NCBI GenBank assembly: GCA_041300525.1
Contig: JBGLNJ010000001.1
Coordinates: 744,001-808,000 of the forward strand
Source: JBGLNJ01 sp041300525
GTDB taxonomy: Bacteria; Chloroflexota; Anaerolineae; Fen-1058
Length of the DNA: 64,000 nt
Direction of reading: 5' to 3'
Each line of letters begins with the position of its first letter. The first letter of the stretch is position 1. Shown piece after piece: positions 8,867 to 17,800 of the stretch. Below the pieces are notes generated by a model, which made no database searches, was not told the DNA's origin, and saw only the letters and a program-made list of their open reading frames with translations. Position numbers and translations under genes: made by a program.

Positions 8867-9196
8867 TTATACCCACCCCGCCATCCTGCTATAGAGCATG
8901 GCCGCTAGCTCATAGCAAAAGATGGTGAAGCGAGAGTGTGTCTGTAGCCATTTGTATCCGAAAGCCGGTTCGCCCTCTGAGAACACCGAAAGCCAGTAAA
9001 ACTCTTTCCAGCCCAGTTTTGTTGCAGTTGCCACCGCGCGTCTTGTGTAGAGGTCGAGGGTGACCAAGGTGGGGTGTTGCAGATGTTCTGCTTGAACGAT
9101 GTCCATCGAATAAAGTAGATTCTCAAAGGTATTCAGTGACCGATCTTCTTCGATGAGGCTCTCGCGCGGAACACCCAGGCGCATGGCATATTCATG
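8867..9196 (-). pseudogene. Truncated YdcF/SanA-like (DUF218) protein, C-terminal part
   Basis: About 109 codons match the C-terminal half of the DUF218 family: HEYAMRLGVPRESLIEEDRS, LNTFENLLYS, then VTLDLYTRRAVATATKLGW and an aromatic tail. Family members are normally about 200 residues or longer and begin with a hydrophobic segment and a conserved N-terminal motif, which are absent here. The homology stops where a heptamer stutter repeat begins (about 9191), so the upstream half was lost at or next to that repeat. The fragment is probably non-functional. Confidence 0.65.
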
Positions 9197-9256
9197 AAGG
9201 ATGAAAGATGAATTTGGATGCACTTTTCATCCTTCATCCCTCATCCTTCATCCTTG
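9191..9256. repeat. Heptamer stutter repeat (TTCATCC unit)
   Basis: Four consecutive 7-base units (TTCATCC, TTCATCC, CTCATCC, TTCATCC) lie upstream of the aldolase start. A complementary block (ATGAAGGATGAAAGATGAA) sits to their left, so the region can fold into an imperfect hairpin. The right end is 10 bases before the aldolase ATG. Confidence 0.75.
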
Positions 9257-9266
9257 AAGGGGAAAC

Positions 9267-9941
9267 ATGGCACGCTTTATGCGTTTGGACGTCATCAACA
9301 CGATTCTGGATATTGGCCTCGTGCCATTATTCTACGACGGCCAAGTCGAGACGGCGATAGAAATTGTGTCCGCGTGTGCTCGCGGCGGCGCGCGCATCAT
9401 CGAGTTCACCCATCGCGGCGAGATGGCGTATCCCGTTTTCACAGAGTTGGTCAAGCATTTCACCCAGGCTGATCCGTCCGTCACTCTCGGCGTCGGCTCG
9501 ATCATGGATGCGCCGACGGCGGCGCTCTACATGGCCGTCGGCGCGAATTTCATCGTTGGTCCCAGCTTCAATCTCGACCTGGCCCGGCTGTGCAACCGGC
9601 GCAAGATTCTCTACATACCTGGCTGCGCGACCGAAACCGAAATCGCCAATGCGGAAGAGATGGGTGCAGAAATCTGCAAAATCTTTCCGGGCGAAGCGGC
9701 GGGCGGCCCGAGCTTTATCAGCGCGGTGATGGCGCCGTGCCCGTGGCATCGTTTGCTCCCGACGGGCGGCGTGGACGCGACCGCAGAGAGCCTCTCAGCG
9801 TGGATCAAGGCGGGTGCGGCGGCAGTCGGCATGGGCAGCAAGCTCATCACGGCGCAGGCCGTCAAGACGCACGATTTCGATAGCATCAGCAACAAGGTGG
9901 CGCAGTGCATCGGCTGGATCAAGCAGGCACACGGCAAATAA
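9267..9941 (+). CDS. KDPG-type aldolase (2-keto-3-deoxy-6-phosphogluconate aldolase family)
   Basis: The 224-residue class I aldolase has the family's catalytic glutamate in IIEFTHRGE (Glu46) and the Schiff-base lysine in EICKIFPGE (Lys138). LPTGGVD, the phosphate-binding segment, is at about 164-170. The family cleaves KDPG to pyruvate and glyceraldehyde 3-phosphate, and some members act on 4-hydroxy-2-oxoglutarate or KDPGal. AAGGGGAAAC precedes the ATG. The isomerase and dehydrogenase genes that follow fit the lower part of a uronate pathway; no KDG kinase is visible here. Confidence 0.88.
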   Translation: MARFMRLDVINTILDIGLVPLFYDGQVETAIEIVSACARGGARIIEFTHRGEMAYPVFTELVKHFTQADPSVTLGVGSIMDAPTAALYMAVGANFIVGPSFNLDLARLCNRRKILYIPGCATETEIANAEEMGAEICKIFPGEAAGGPSFISAVMAPCPWHRLLPTGGVDATAESLSAWIKAGAAAVGMGSKLITAQAVKTHDFDSISNKVAQCIGWIKQAHGK

Positions 9942-9986
9942 GCCGTCACGCGCCATATTCGATACTCTAACAAGGAGAGGGTTACC

Positions 9987-10802
9987 ATGTCATACTTTGA
10001 AAGCGTTCCGAACGCAGCCGACTTGAATCGCCTGCCGTCCAATCCTTTCAAGCTGCTCGACTTTAATTACCTGATTCTTTCCGAGGGTGACAAGTTCGAA
10101 GGCTCGACGGGTGACCGCGAGTTTTGCGCCGTGCTGCTGGGCGGCAGAGGGACGTTCACAGTGAACAACCAGACGTTCGCCAACGTCGGCGGTCGGCCCA
10201 ACGTCTTTTCCGGCAAGCCGCACTCGGTGTACATTCCATGCAGTTCTGACTATACTGTCACTGCGCATGGGCGACTGGAAGTCGGACTGGTCAGCGCGCC
10301 GAGCGATTTGAAAACGGCGCCCTATGTCATCGGGCCGGACAAAGTCACGACGGGCGTGTGGGGCGCGGCCAACTTTTCTCGCAACTTTCACCAGATCCTC
10401 ACGCTGGCCGGTCAGCCCGAGTTGCCGGCCAAACGGCTCATTGTAGGAGAGACCTACACGCCTTCTGGCAACTGGAGCACCTTTCCGCCGCACCGCCATG
10501 AAAAGGACGACCTGCCGCGCGAAGCGTATCACGAAGAGCTATATTTCTTCAAAGTCAGCCCGGCGGATGGCTTTGGCCTCACACGTTACTATAACGACGA
10601 GAGTGACACGGGCTATGTCGTCCGTGACAACACGATCTTGATGGCGCCCAAGGGCTATCACACCGTCGTCAGCGCGCCGGGCTATACGACGTACTATCTG
10701 TGGGCGCTGGCGGGCCATCACCGCGTCCAGGCAACTGCCGATGATCCCGCATTGAGCTGGGTTGGCCGCACTGTGCCGATGCTCAAAGCGTTGGGACACT
10801 AA
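9987..10802 (+). CDS. IolB/KduI-like cupin isomerase (5-deoxyglucuronate or ketodeoxyuronate isomerase)
   Basis: The 271-residue bicupin resembles IolB, 5-deoxy-glucuronate isomerase. The metal-binding set is visible as PPHRHEKDD (His169, His171), YHEELYFFK (Glu183) and GYHTVV (His225), followed by APGYTTYYLWALAG. IolB and KduI are related. Context with a KduD-like dehydrogenase and KDPG aldolase, and the absence of other iol genes, favours a role on 5-keto-4-deoxyuronate rather than inositol breakdown; this is inference. AAGGAGAGGG precedes the ATG. It is the second gene of a three-gene plus-strand set. Confidence 0.8.
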   Translation: MSYFESVPNAADLNRLPSNPFKLLDFNYLILSEGDKFEGSTGDREFCAVLLGGRGTFTVNNQTFANVGGRPNVFSGKPHSVYIPCSSDYTVTAHGRLEVGLVSAPSDLKTAPYVIGPDKVTTGVWGAANFSRNFHQILTLAGQPELPAKRLIVGETYTPSGNWSTFPPHRHEKDDLPREAYHEELYFFKVSPADGFGLTRYYNDESDTGYVVRDNTILMAPKGYHTVVSAPGYTTYYLWALAGHHRVQATADDPALSWVGRTVPMLKALGH

Positions 10803-10808
10803 CCTGGT

Positions 10809-10842
10809 AACCTTCCGAACGTTCGCATACCTTTGGAAGGTT
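10809..10842. repeat. Intergenic hairpin
   Basis: AACCTTCC (10809-10816) and GGAAGGTT (10835-10842) form a short hairpin between the isomerase and dehydrogenase genes. There is no T-tract. The right arm also supplies the AAGG-rich sequence in front of the next gene's start. Confidence 0.5.
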
Positions 10843-10855
10843 GAAGGCATAAGCC

Positions 10856-11620
10856 ATGATTCTGGATGACTTTCGATTGGATGGTCGTGTTGCGCTCGTG
10901 ACGGGCGCGTCGCGAGGGCTGGGGCAAGCAATGGCTCTGGCGCTGGCTGAAGCGGGCGCCGACATTGCCGCACTGGATGTTGAAGACGTAGCACAGACTA
11001 ACCAAGCTGTGACCGCTCTGGGGCGACGTTTCATGCCGGTTCAGTGCAACTTGCGGAACGCCTCGGTGGCGGAATTGCAGCAAGTTATTGAACGGGTCGT
11101 GACCGAACTGGGCCGGCTCGACATCCTGATCAACAATGCGGGCATTATCCGCCGCGCGCCGGCCATCGAGTTCAGCGAGACAGATTGGGATGATGTGTTG
11201 CAGATCAACCTAAAGGCAATGTTCTTTCTCTCGCAGGCAGTCGCAAAGGTGATGGTCAAGCAGGGCAGCGGCAAGATCATCAACATCGCTTCGATGCTCT
11301 CATTCCAGGGCGGCATCATTGTGCCATCGTACACGGCCGCCAAGAGCGGCGTGGCAGGCATCACGCGCGCGTTGGCAAACGAATGGGCCAAACACAACAT
11401 CAACGTCAACGCGATTGCGCCGGGCTACATGGCGACGGACAACACCGCCGCGTTGCGCGCCGACCCCGCCCGCGCCACATCCATACTTGACCGGATTCCG
11501 GCGGGGCGGTGGGGCACGCCGGACGATTTGAAAGGCGTGGTCGTGTTTCTTGCTTCGTCAGCCTCGGATTACATGTACGGCGCTATCGTGCCTGTGGATG
11601 GCGGCTGGCTGACGAGATGA
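10856..11620 (+). CDS. KduD-like short-chain dehydrogenase
   Basis: The 254-residue classical SDR has the cofactor glycine motif TGASRGLG (16-23), NNAG (93-96) and the catalytic Ser146, Tyr159 and Lys163 (IASMLSF, SYTAAKSG). Sequence style, including the C-terminal SDYMYGAIVPVDGGWLTR, is that of 2-dehydro-3-deoxy-D-gluconate 5-dehydrogenase (KduD), which reduces 2,5-diketo-3-deoxygluconate to KDG. The preceding isomerase would supply its substrate and the aldolase at 9267 would act after phosphorylation of KDG. Confidence 0.85.
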   Translation: MILDDFRLDGRVALVTGASRGLGQAMALALAEAGADIAALDVEDVAQTNQAVTALGRRFMPVQCNLRNASVAELQQVIERVVTELGRLDILINNAGIIRRAPAIEFSETDWDDVLQINLKAMFFLSQAVAKVMVKQGSGKIINIASMLSFQGGIIVPSYTAAKSGVAGITRALANEWAKHNINVNAIAPGYMATDNTAALRADPARATSILDRIPAGRWGTPDDLKGVVVFLASSASDYMYGAIVPVDGGWLTR

Positions 11621-11784
11621 GAAAATGCCCTGCGGCGACAAGTTCATGGCAGTGGGTGTTGCGGCTAGAGTGAGGCAGGCACAACAGGAGCAACGTCCGC
11701 AGTCCTGTCGGTCCTCTTGTCAGGTGAAATCTCGTCGGGCATAACGTAAGCGATCTCACCTCATCATTCGACACCCGACATTCG
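11621..11784. other. Intergenic gap with a short stutter repeat at its right end
   Basis: No gene is visible. At 11761-11790 the sequence TCATTCG-ACACCCG-ACATTCG is followed by ATGATG, a short member of the heptamer repeats. Its outer bases are partly self-complementary and its right arm contains the ATG of the comEC remnant. Confidence 0.5.
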
Positions 11785-12582
11785 ATGATGCCACTTGTTC
11801 CCTTCACGCTAAGCTGGCTCGTTGGCATTTGGGGCGCGTCGCGCATCGCGCTGCCCACGCTTGCGCTCGGCGTTGCAGTGGGCGTGGCAATTTTCGGCCT
11901 CGTCCTCGCGTGGCGCGCGCGAAAGCTTTGCTGGATTCTTGTCCTCGCTTTGGCGGCTGTTCTTGGCGCGCTCCGTTACAACTCAGTGCAGCCTCACTTT
12001 GATCAGACCACACTTGCTACATACAACGACCAGCAAAAGCCCGTCGTCGTTGAAGGAGTCATTGTTGCCGAGCCGGATACGCGCGACACGTACACCAACC
12101 TGCGCGTCGAGGCCGACCATCTCCTCATCCTTCAGCTAAGCTCAGGACAAGTCTCCAATCTCAGCGAGGGTGTAACGCGCACGGTAAAAGGGCTCGTCCT
12201 CGTCCAAGCCCCCGCGTTCACCGATTACCACTGCGGTGACCGGCTGAGGGTGGAAGGCAAACTCCAAACCCCGACCGACTCGCCCGATTTTTCTTATCGC
12301 GAGTACCTCGCTCGACAGGGCGTCTACTCGCTCATGTCGCGCCCGCGCGTGACGACACTCGCGCGCGATCAAGGCTTTGCTCCGCTTGGATGGCTGTACT
12401 CATTCAAGGCGCGCGCCAAGAACATTATCGCGCAAATCCTCCCTGAACCGCAGGCCTCGCTCCTCACCGGCATTTTGCTGGGCGATGATGCGGCGACTCG
12501 CCGCCGGCATTCCCAAGAGCGTGCAGGAAGCGTTTCGCACGACGGGCACCTCGCACGTGATTGCGATCAGCGGCTATAACGG
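11785..12582 (+). pseudogene. comEC: comEC remnant: N-terminal domain, frameshifted and truncated
   Basis: The reading frame from the ATG at 11785 encodes membrane segments and the DUF4131-type soluble domain of ComEC, the DNA-uptake channel (VVVEGVIVAEPDTRDTYTN, then FSYREYLARQGVYS and LLTGILLGDD). At about 12495 the homology moves to the +1 frame, which continues LAAGIPKSVQEAFRTTGTSH and VIAISGYN, the conserved start of the Competence domain. It then ends without the rest of that domain. A full ComEC is 700-800 residues. A one-base indel plus a downstream deletion explain this, so no functional channel can be made from this locus. Confidence 0.8.
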
Positions 12583-12651
12583 AACACAAACCATGTTCAC
12601 TGGACATACCCTTTAGCCTGATGTGCTCGCTATAGTTTTCCATAACATTCG

Positions 12652-12679
12652 AGGCTCCAGCTTTGTCTGGGGCCTTTTT
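12652..12679 (+). terminator. Intrinsic terminator
   Basis: AGGCTCCAG (12652-12660), a 6-base loop and CTGGGGCCT (12667-12675) form a 9-bp stem with one G-T pair. TTTTT (12675-12679) and a further T-rich stretch follow. It sits just after the comEC remnant. Confidence 0.7.
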
Positions 12680-12682
12680 CTT

Positions 12683-12997
12683 TTCTGGTCACCGGACAGC
12701 CAATGGATTGCATTTATGGACGTCAACCTCGGGCCGGATGCTCAACGTCCAAGGGCTACTCGTGTCTTTCAGCGGGAAGGGGAAGCTTCTCGCATCGTTT
12801 ACCCGTTCAGCCAGTCTGTGAATGTCGGAAGGCTAGCGTGGAGACCTGATGGGCGACAAATCTTCTGCGTGTACGACGCCGAAGACAAAAAGAGGTATAC
12901 ACTGTTGCTCAATGCCAACGGCCAGGGCGTGGTAGAGCAGGGCATCGAAAACTCGTACCAGTTTGTTCCAAGACTTTTGGCCCCAATGGAGTGGAAA
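12683..12997 (+). pseudogene. TolB-like beta-propeller fragment
   Basis: About 105 codons look like two or three blades of a TolB/WD40-like propeller: FWSPDSQWIAFMDVN, then VGRLAWRPDGRQIFCVYDAE and LLLNANGQG. The frame continues upstream only through the terminator hairpin, where there is no coding signal, and downstream homology ends near 12997. No proper start or full repeat set is present, so it is a gene fragment lying between the comEC remnant and the convergent gene at 13066. Confidence 0.6.
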
Positions 12998-13065
12998 ATA
13001 GCAGGGGCATTATCTAGCAGAGTAACTGCTCACCCTTGCGAGGGTAGCGTGGCTTGCCCTGCCAC

Positions 13066-13569
13066 CTACGGTTCAAGCACGACTTGCACCTTCGCCGTCT
13101 GTCCCGATACTCCCGGCAGGTTGAACAATTGACTTGCCGCTAGCAACTTGCCGCCAGCCCGATTGTAGACCAGCCAGCGGAACGGCCCTTTACCCAAATC
13201 CTGGCGATACACCCACCAGATTTTTCTGCCCTCTGCGCTCACGACCTCATCGAGCGTACCGCGCCATCCTTCGACGTCGTGCCAGTCGCCCCAGGCATCT
13301 TGCCACTGCACAACCGTCCACGCCTCTGGCCCATGCTTCAGCGTTGCCGGACCGAATCGAACCTGCAACTCTATCGCCCCCCCACCCTGCCCAACGGCAG
13401 GTAACGGGGCTCCCTGGGGCGTCTTGATCGGCGCAGGGCCGGGCGTCCAGGTAGGCGGCGGCGGTGTGGGCGTCGCAGATTGTTGAGCTGGCGTGGCTCC
13501 GGCGGCGAGCCAACTCACCGCAGCCAAGATGCAGAAATTGAGAACGAGCAAAGGCAACCACTTGCGCAT
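13066..13569 (-). CDS. Secreted or anchored hypothetical protein with Thr/Pro linker
   Basis: The ATG at 13569 has GGAGG six bases upstream, giving 167 residues. Residues 1-24 form a signal peptide or membrane anchor (MRKWLPLLVLNFCILAAVSW), followed by a Thr/Pro-rich linker to about residue 55 and a compact domain rich in Trp (VVQWQDAWGDWHDVEGW, WWVYRQDLGKGPFRWLVYN). I do not recognise the domain. It lies with two larger exported proteins on the same strand. It could help with surface binding, but no function can be assigned. Confidence 0.7.
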   Translation of the reverse strand: MRKWLPLLVLNFCILAAVSWLAAGATPAQQSATPTPPPPTWTPGPAPIKTPQGAPLPAVGQGGGAIELQVRFGPATLKHGPEAWTVVQWQDAWGDWHDVEGWRGTLDEVVSAEGRKIWWVYRQDLGKGPFRWLVYNRAGGKLLAASQLFNLPGVSGQTAKVQVVLEP

Positions 13570-13651
13570 GATGGCCTCCGATAATTCGGCACAGTCGCTT
13601 GCTGTGGGCAGACGACAAATCATCACTATGCCGAATTCTCTGGTCAAGCCG

Positions 13652-14728
13652 CTAATGCCGAATGACTAGCGGCAAATAGTTATAAACCCAAATAGGGACC
13701 GTCAACACCTTGGTCACGCTGTTCACACTATTACTGGCAGTGACGACGGCAGTATAGCTGCCCGCAACACCATAGGCACAAGTGACCGTCGCGCCGCTGC
13801 GGATCACGCCATCGCCTAGATTCCAAATGTAGTCCACATTGCTGCCCGTGGGGACATACGCCATGAATGTGACGATCTCGCCCGGTTGCTTGGGCCCGTT
13901 GTGACTCGCCACCAATGCCGTCGTCACTCGCACATCGTCAATGTACCACTCGTCAGCACTGTTCCCCTCATAGCGGAACGCCAGGTAGTTGGGCTGACTC
14001 GCAAAAGCGCCCAGGCTCACCGACACTTGCTCCCATGTTGATTCGGTCCCCGTCATCACCTGAGCCAATTCCACAAAGTCACCGTCTTTGGGGTCCGGGC
14101 TGCCAGTCGAGATCCATATACTGTGCCTGTAATAGTAGGGCGCGTATCGCTCGAATTGCCAAAAGACGAGTTGGCTTTCGGCGGTCGGCGTCACGCGGCG
14201 GGTGATGAGCCACGCATCTTGCATGCCAAAGGCGTCATCGTGAAACGCGCTGTAAACGCCGCGATACGCGTGAGCGCTGGCACGCTGCCAGTACACTGAC
14301 GGGGTCAGGATGCTGCTCGACCAGCCCACCGGCAGCCAGGGTCCTTCAAAGCCTTCGCTCAACAGCGGAGAGGCAATCGGGATATCCACGCTGACGGTCG
14401 TCGTTTGTACGTAGGTGACGATCCCGTCGGTGGCAGTGACCATCGCCGTGTACCGGCCTACAGTCGGGTAGGTGTGCATCACGACAAAGCCTTCCGCCAA
14501 GGTTCCATCAAAGTCCCAAGTGCAAGTGAAAACGCCCGGGACGGTCACTGTTGCAGTAAGTGTTGTGATCTCGCCCAGCGCAGTGGGGCTGCTACTGGTC
14601 ACTACAAGCTCACCGCTCTGCGGCGCAGCCCGTATTTGTGGATCGCCAATGGCTTGAATGGCGAAGGACATGACCATCATCAAACCGAGAACCAGAACGA
14701 TTGGCAGCACCAGTAACCAGCAGCGCAT
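13652..14728 (-). CDS. Secreted PKD-domain protein with choice-of-anchor J-like domain and YLPLV tail
   Basis: The ATG at 14728 follows AAGGAGGACACC, giving 358 residues. After a signal segment (about 1-25) come a PKD domain (ITTLTATVTVPGVFTCTWDF, HTYPTVGRYTAMVTATDG), a central beta-rich domain of the MAM/choice-of-anchor J kind (SEGFEGPWLPVGW, AWLITRRVTP, YLAFRYEGN, EWYIDDVRV) and a second PKD domain (YIWNLGDG, AGSYTAVVTASNSV). The protein ends in YNYLPLVIRH. The central and second PKD domains are clearly paralogous to the C-terminal region of the giant protein upstream. A cell-surface or secreted adhesive role is likely; substrate unknown. Confidence 0.82.
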   Translation of the reverse strand: MRCWLLVLPIVLVLGLMMVMSFAIQAIGDPQIRAAPQSGELVVTSSSPTALGEITTLTATVTVPGVFTCTWDFDGTLAEGFVVMHTYPTVGRYTAMVTATDGIVTYVQTTTVSVDIPIASPLLSEGFEGPWLPVGWSSSILTPSVYWQRASAHAYRGVYSAFHDDAFGMQDAWLITRRVTPTAESQLVFWQFERYAPYYYRHSIWISTGSPDPKDGDFVELAQVMTGTESTWEQVSVSLGAFASQPNYLAFRYEGNSADEWYIDDVRVTTALVASHNGPKQPGEIVTFMAYVPTGSNVDYIWNLGDGVIRSGATVTCAYGVAGSYTAVVTASNSVNSVTKVLTVPIWVYNYLPLVIRH

Positions 14729-14814
14729 GGTGTCCTCCTTAGATTGTGGGGTAACCCTCACGGAGCAGGTCGCCCGTGCAAGGGCTGGCACAAGACCTGC
14801 CCCAACACATAGCT

Positions 14815-17800
14815 TCATGGCCGAGCAGCGGCGCGAACCGAGTAGCCAATACCACAGCCGCTCACCGAAGGATCATAGTTGACAATCCGAACGTAAAACG
14901 TGCCAATGTGATACGGATGGAACGTCAGGCGCGAAGCAGTTGTCCCTGGAGCAGCATCGTCGTTCCAATCGAGCAATCGCACACCGTCCGAATCATACAA
15001 ATAGATGACCGTGTCCACACCCGACAGGTCAAAGGTCTCGACGACGTAGACCGTGTTTGTATCGGTAACCTGGAAGGTTATCCAGTCAGCATCGTTTGCT
15101 TGATGGAAGGTGTGGCGCTGGGCCGTGCCATCCGTGGCAATCACATGCGCCTGCACCCAAGTATCATCTGGCTCGTAGGTATCTGGGCAAGGTGGCGTAT
15201 AGTTCTGCATGACCAACGGCAAGTAGGCCAGGCTTCTCACTGGCACAATCATCGTATCCGTGATCAGGCTCACGCTGTTGCTCACTGTGACCACGACCGT
15301 ATAGTCGCCCGGCGCCACGTAGGTGTGCGTGACGACCGGGTCGGTCGCCGTTTGACCGTCGCCCAAATCCCATTGATAGATCGCGTTGGAGCCAGTGGGC
15401 AAAGTCGCCGTCATCGTCGTCGCGTGTCCGAGCGGCGTTGGCCCATCGTGTGAGAGAACCAGCCCGGACGTGACCCGCACATCGTCAATGCACCACTCGT
15501 CAGAGAAATTGCCTTCGTAGCGGAAGGCCAGATAGATAGGCCGGTTGGCATAGTCGCGCAAAGCAACGCGAACCTGTTGCCAGGTGTCTTCGAGGCCAGG
15601 TCTCAGTTCCCGGAATTCGAAAAAGCTTCCATCCTTCGGATCGTTGCTGTCCAACGAAAGCCACAAGCTGTGCTTGCGATAGAGCGGCGAATAGTTTTCG
15701 TACTGCCAAAAGGCAAGTTCGCTCACCAACGTTGGCGTGACGCGCGGCGTGACCAGCCAGCCATCTTGCAGCCCAAACAGATCGTCATAGAACGCGCAGT
15801 ACCGGCCGCCGTGCGAGCGGGCGCCGTCGCGCCGCCACCATTCATCCTCTATGCGCCCCGTACGCAGCCAACTGGGCGGCGGGAACGCGCCTTCAAAGCC
15901 CTCAACCAACATCGGCCAGGCAACGGGAATGTCGGTGGTGATGTGCGCCGTGGCCATGAGCGTGTTGACCCTGTTGGTCGCGGTGACAATGGCAGTATAG
16001 ACATTCACCGCCGTGTATACGTGCGTGACCGTTGGCCCGGTCGCCGTCGCGCCATCACCCAACGACCACGTCAAGGCCACGTTCGTGCCCGTCGCCGTCG
16101 TCGCCGTCAGCACAGTGGTTTCGCCCAAGACCGTCGGCGCACTGGTGATCAGCGTCAAGCCAGTGACGGGTTGAACAACGAAAGTGTACAATGGCTCTGG
16201 CTCGTTATTCAACACGTCGAGGTCAACCTTGCTGGATTCGACGTAGGCTGTGTTGACCAGAACGCCGGTCGTGGTCAGTGGGACATCCGCCTGCACATTG
16301 ATCGTAGTGAGGGAATTGGCGTTCAGGTTGCCCAGGTCACACTGCAGTGCGCCCACTGCTTCGACACAGCCCGGCGGCGCGGCGATCAGGTTGACTTGCG
16401 TTGGCAGGTTGACTGCCAGCGTGGCTGTCGTTGCCACGCCCGGGCCGGCATTGCTGATGACGAACGTGTAGGTGAGCGGGCGACCCGTGATCGCCGGATC
16501 GGACGAGACCGCTTGCGAAAGCGAGAGATTAGCGACCGCACTTGATTCGTACACAGTCAGGTCGAAAGGACCCGCCTCGCGCGCGTTGCCTGCATGGTCG
16601 CGCGCCAGAATGCCCAGCATATAGTTGCCCACCACGTCAAAGCGCGCGTCGTAGATGAACGTCCATGTGTCGCCATTCAACGTGAGCGTCGGTGTGATCC
16701 AGGCGACATTCCCATCGGGCTTGCTCACGTGGATTTGAATAGACTGGGCGCCATAGCCATCGCGGACCGTGCCACTGAGCACCAGATTCGTCGTGGCCTG
16801 GATCACGCCGGGCAGCGCGGTGGCAACGGTGATTGCAGGCGCGACCACGTCCACTAGCAATGTGCGCGTGAGTGGCACAGGCGAGCGGTTGCCAGCGCTA
16901 TCCACTCCGTAAAAGTAGAGCGTCTGCCACGTGCCGTCGCCCGTCCCAACGATAGGCGCAGACGCGTACCAATCGCCGACGGCAGGCGTTACGCCAGGCC
17001 TCACGGCATACTGAGCACAGTCTTGCTCCGGCTCGCCGGGCCGCGATGCGCAGAGCTGCGCCCAACCTGCCTGGCGTTCATCTTGCACCTGTCCACTCAA
17101 TCCCGCTTCGGCGGGGACGAGCAGATTATCTGCAAACGCCGACAGTGTGGCCGTGCTCAGGCTGATCGAAGGCGGCGCGCTGTCCACAGTGACGCGCCGT
17201 GCAGTCGTCCAATTGCTGGTGTTGCCAAAGCGATCGGCGGCCATCACGCGCAGATCGAATTGCGTTCCATCCGCCGCGCCGCCAATGTTCCACAGGCACG
17301 ACCACTGTCCATCAAACGGCATGGGGTCGAGGCACGTGAGGTAACCCGTGCTGCCCGTGCCCACATTGCGAACTTCAAGCGTGATCGTCGGTACGCCGGA
17401 AGGATCGTCCACCTTGCCGGACACGGTGTTGGTATAGGCGTTGACAAACGCCACTGGCAATTCGATCAACGAGCCTTGCGGCGGAAGCGTGTCCACGTCG
17501 TGCTGCACCCACAGCCAATCGAATGCTCCGTGTACAGCATCGGCGACGATAGCATCCACTTCAGCGGATTGACCGTCGAGCGCGGCGTTGACCGTCGCGG
17601 GGATGTTGAGCGTGCCGCTCACATTGTTCAACGCAAACACCTGCGGGCTGCCACCCGCCAGTTGCACGCCGCCCCGCGCTGTCACGGTGACGCGCGCGCC
17701 AGGCGCAATCAGCACGCCCTCGTTGGTGTAGATGAGCGTGTAGGTGATCGCCTGGCCATTGCCCATCAGCGCCGGCTCGCCGGATGGCGTGTCCACCGGC

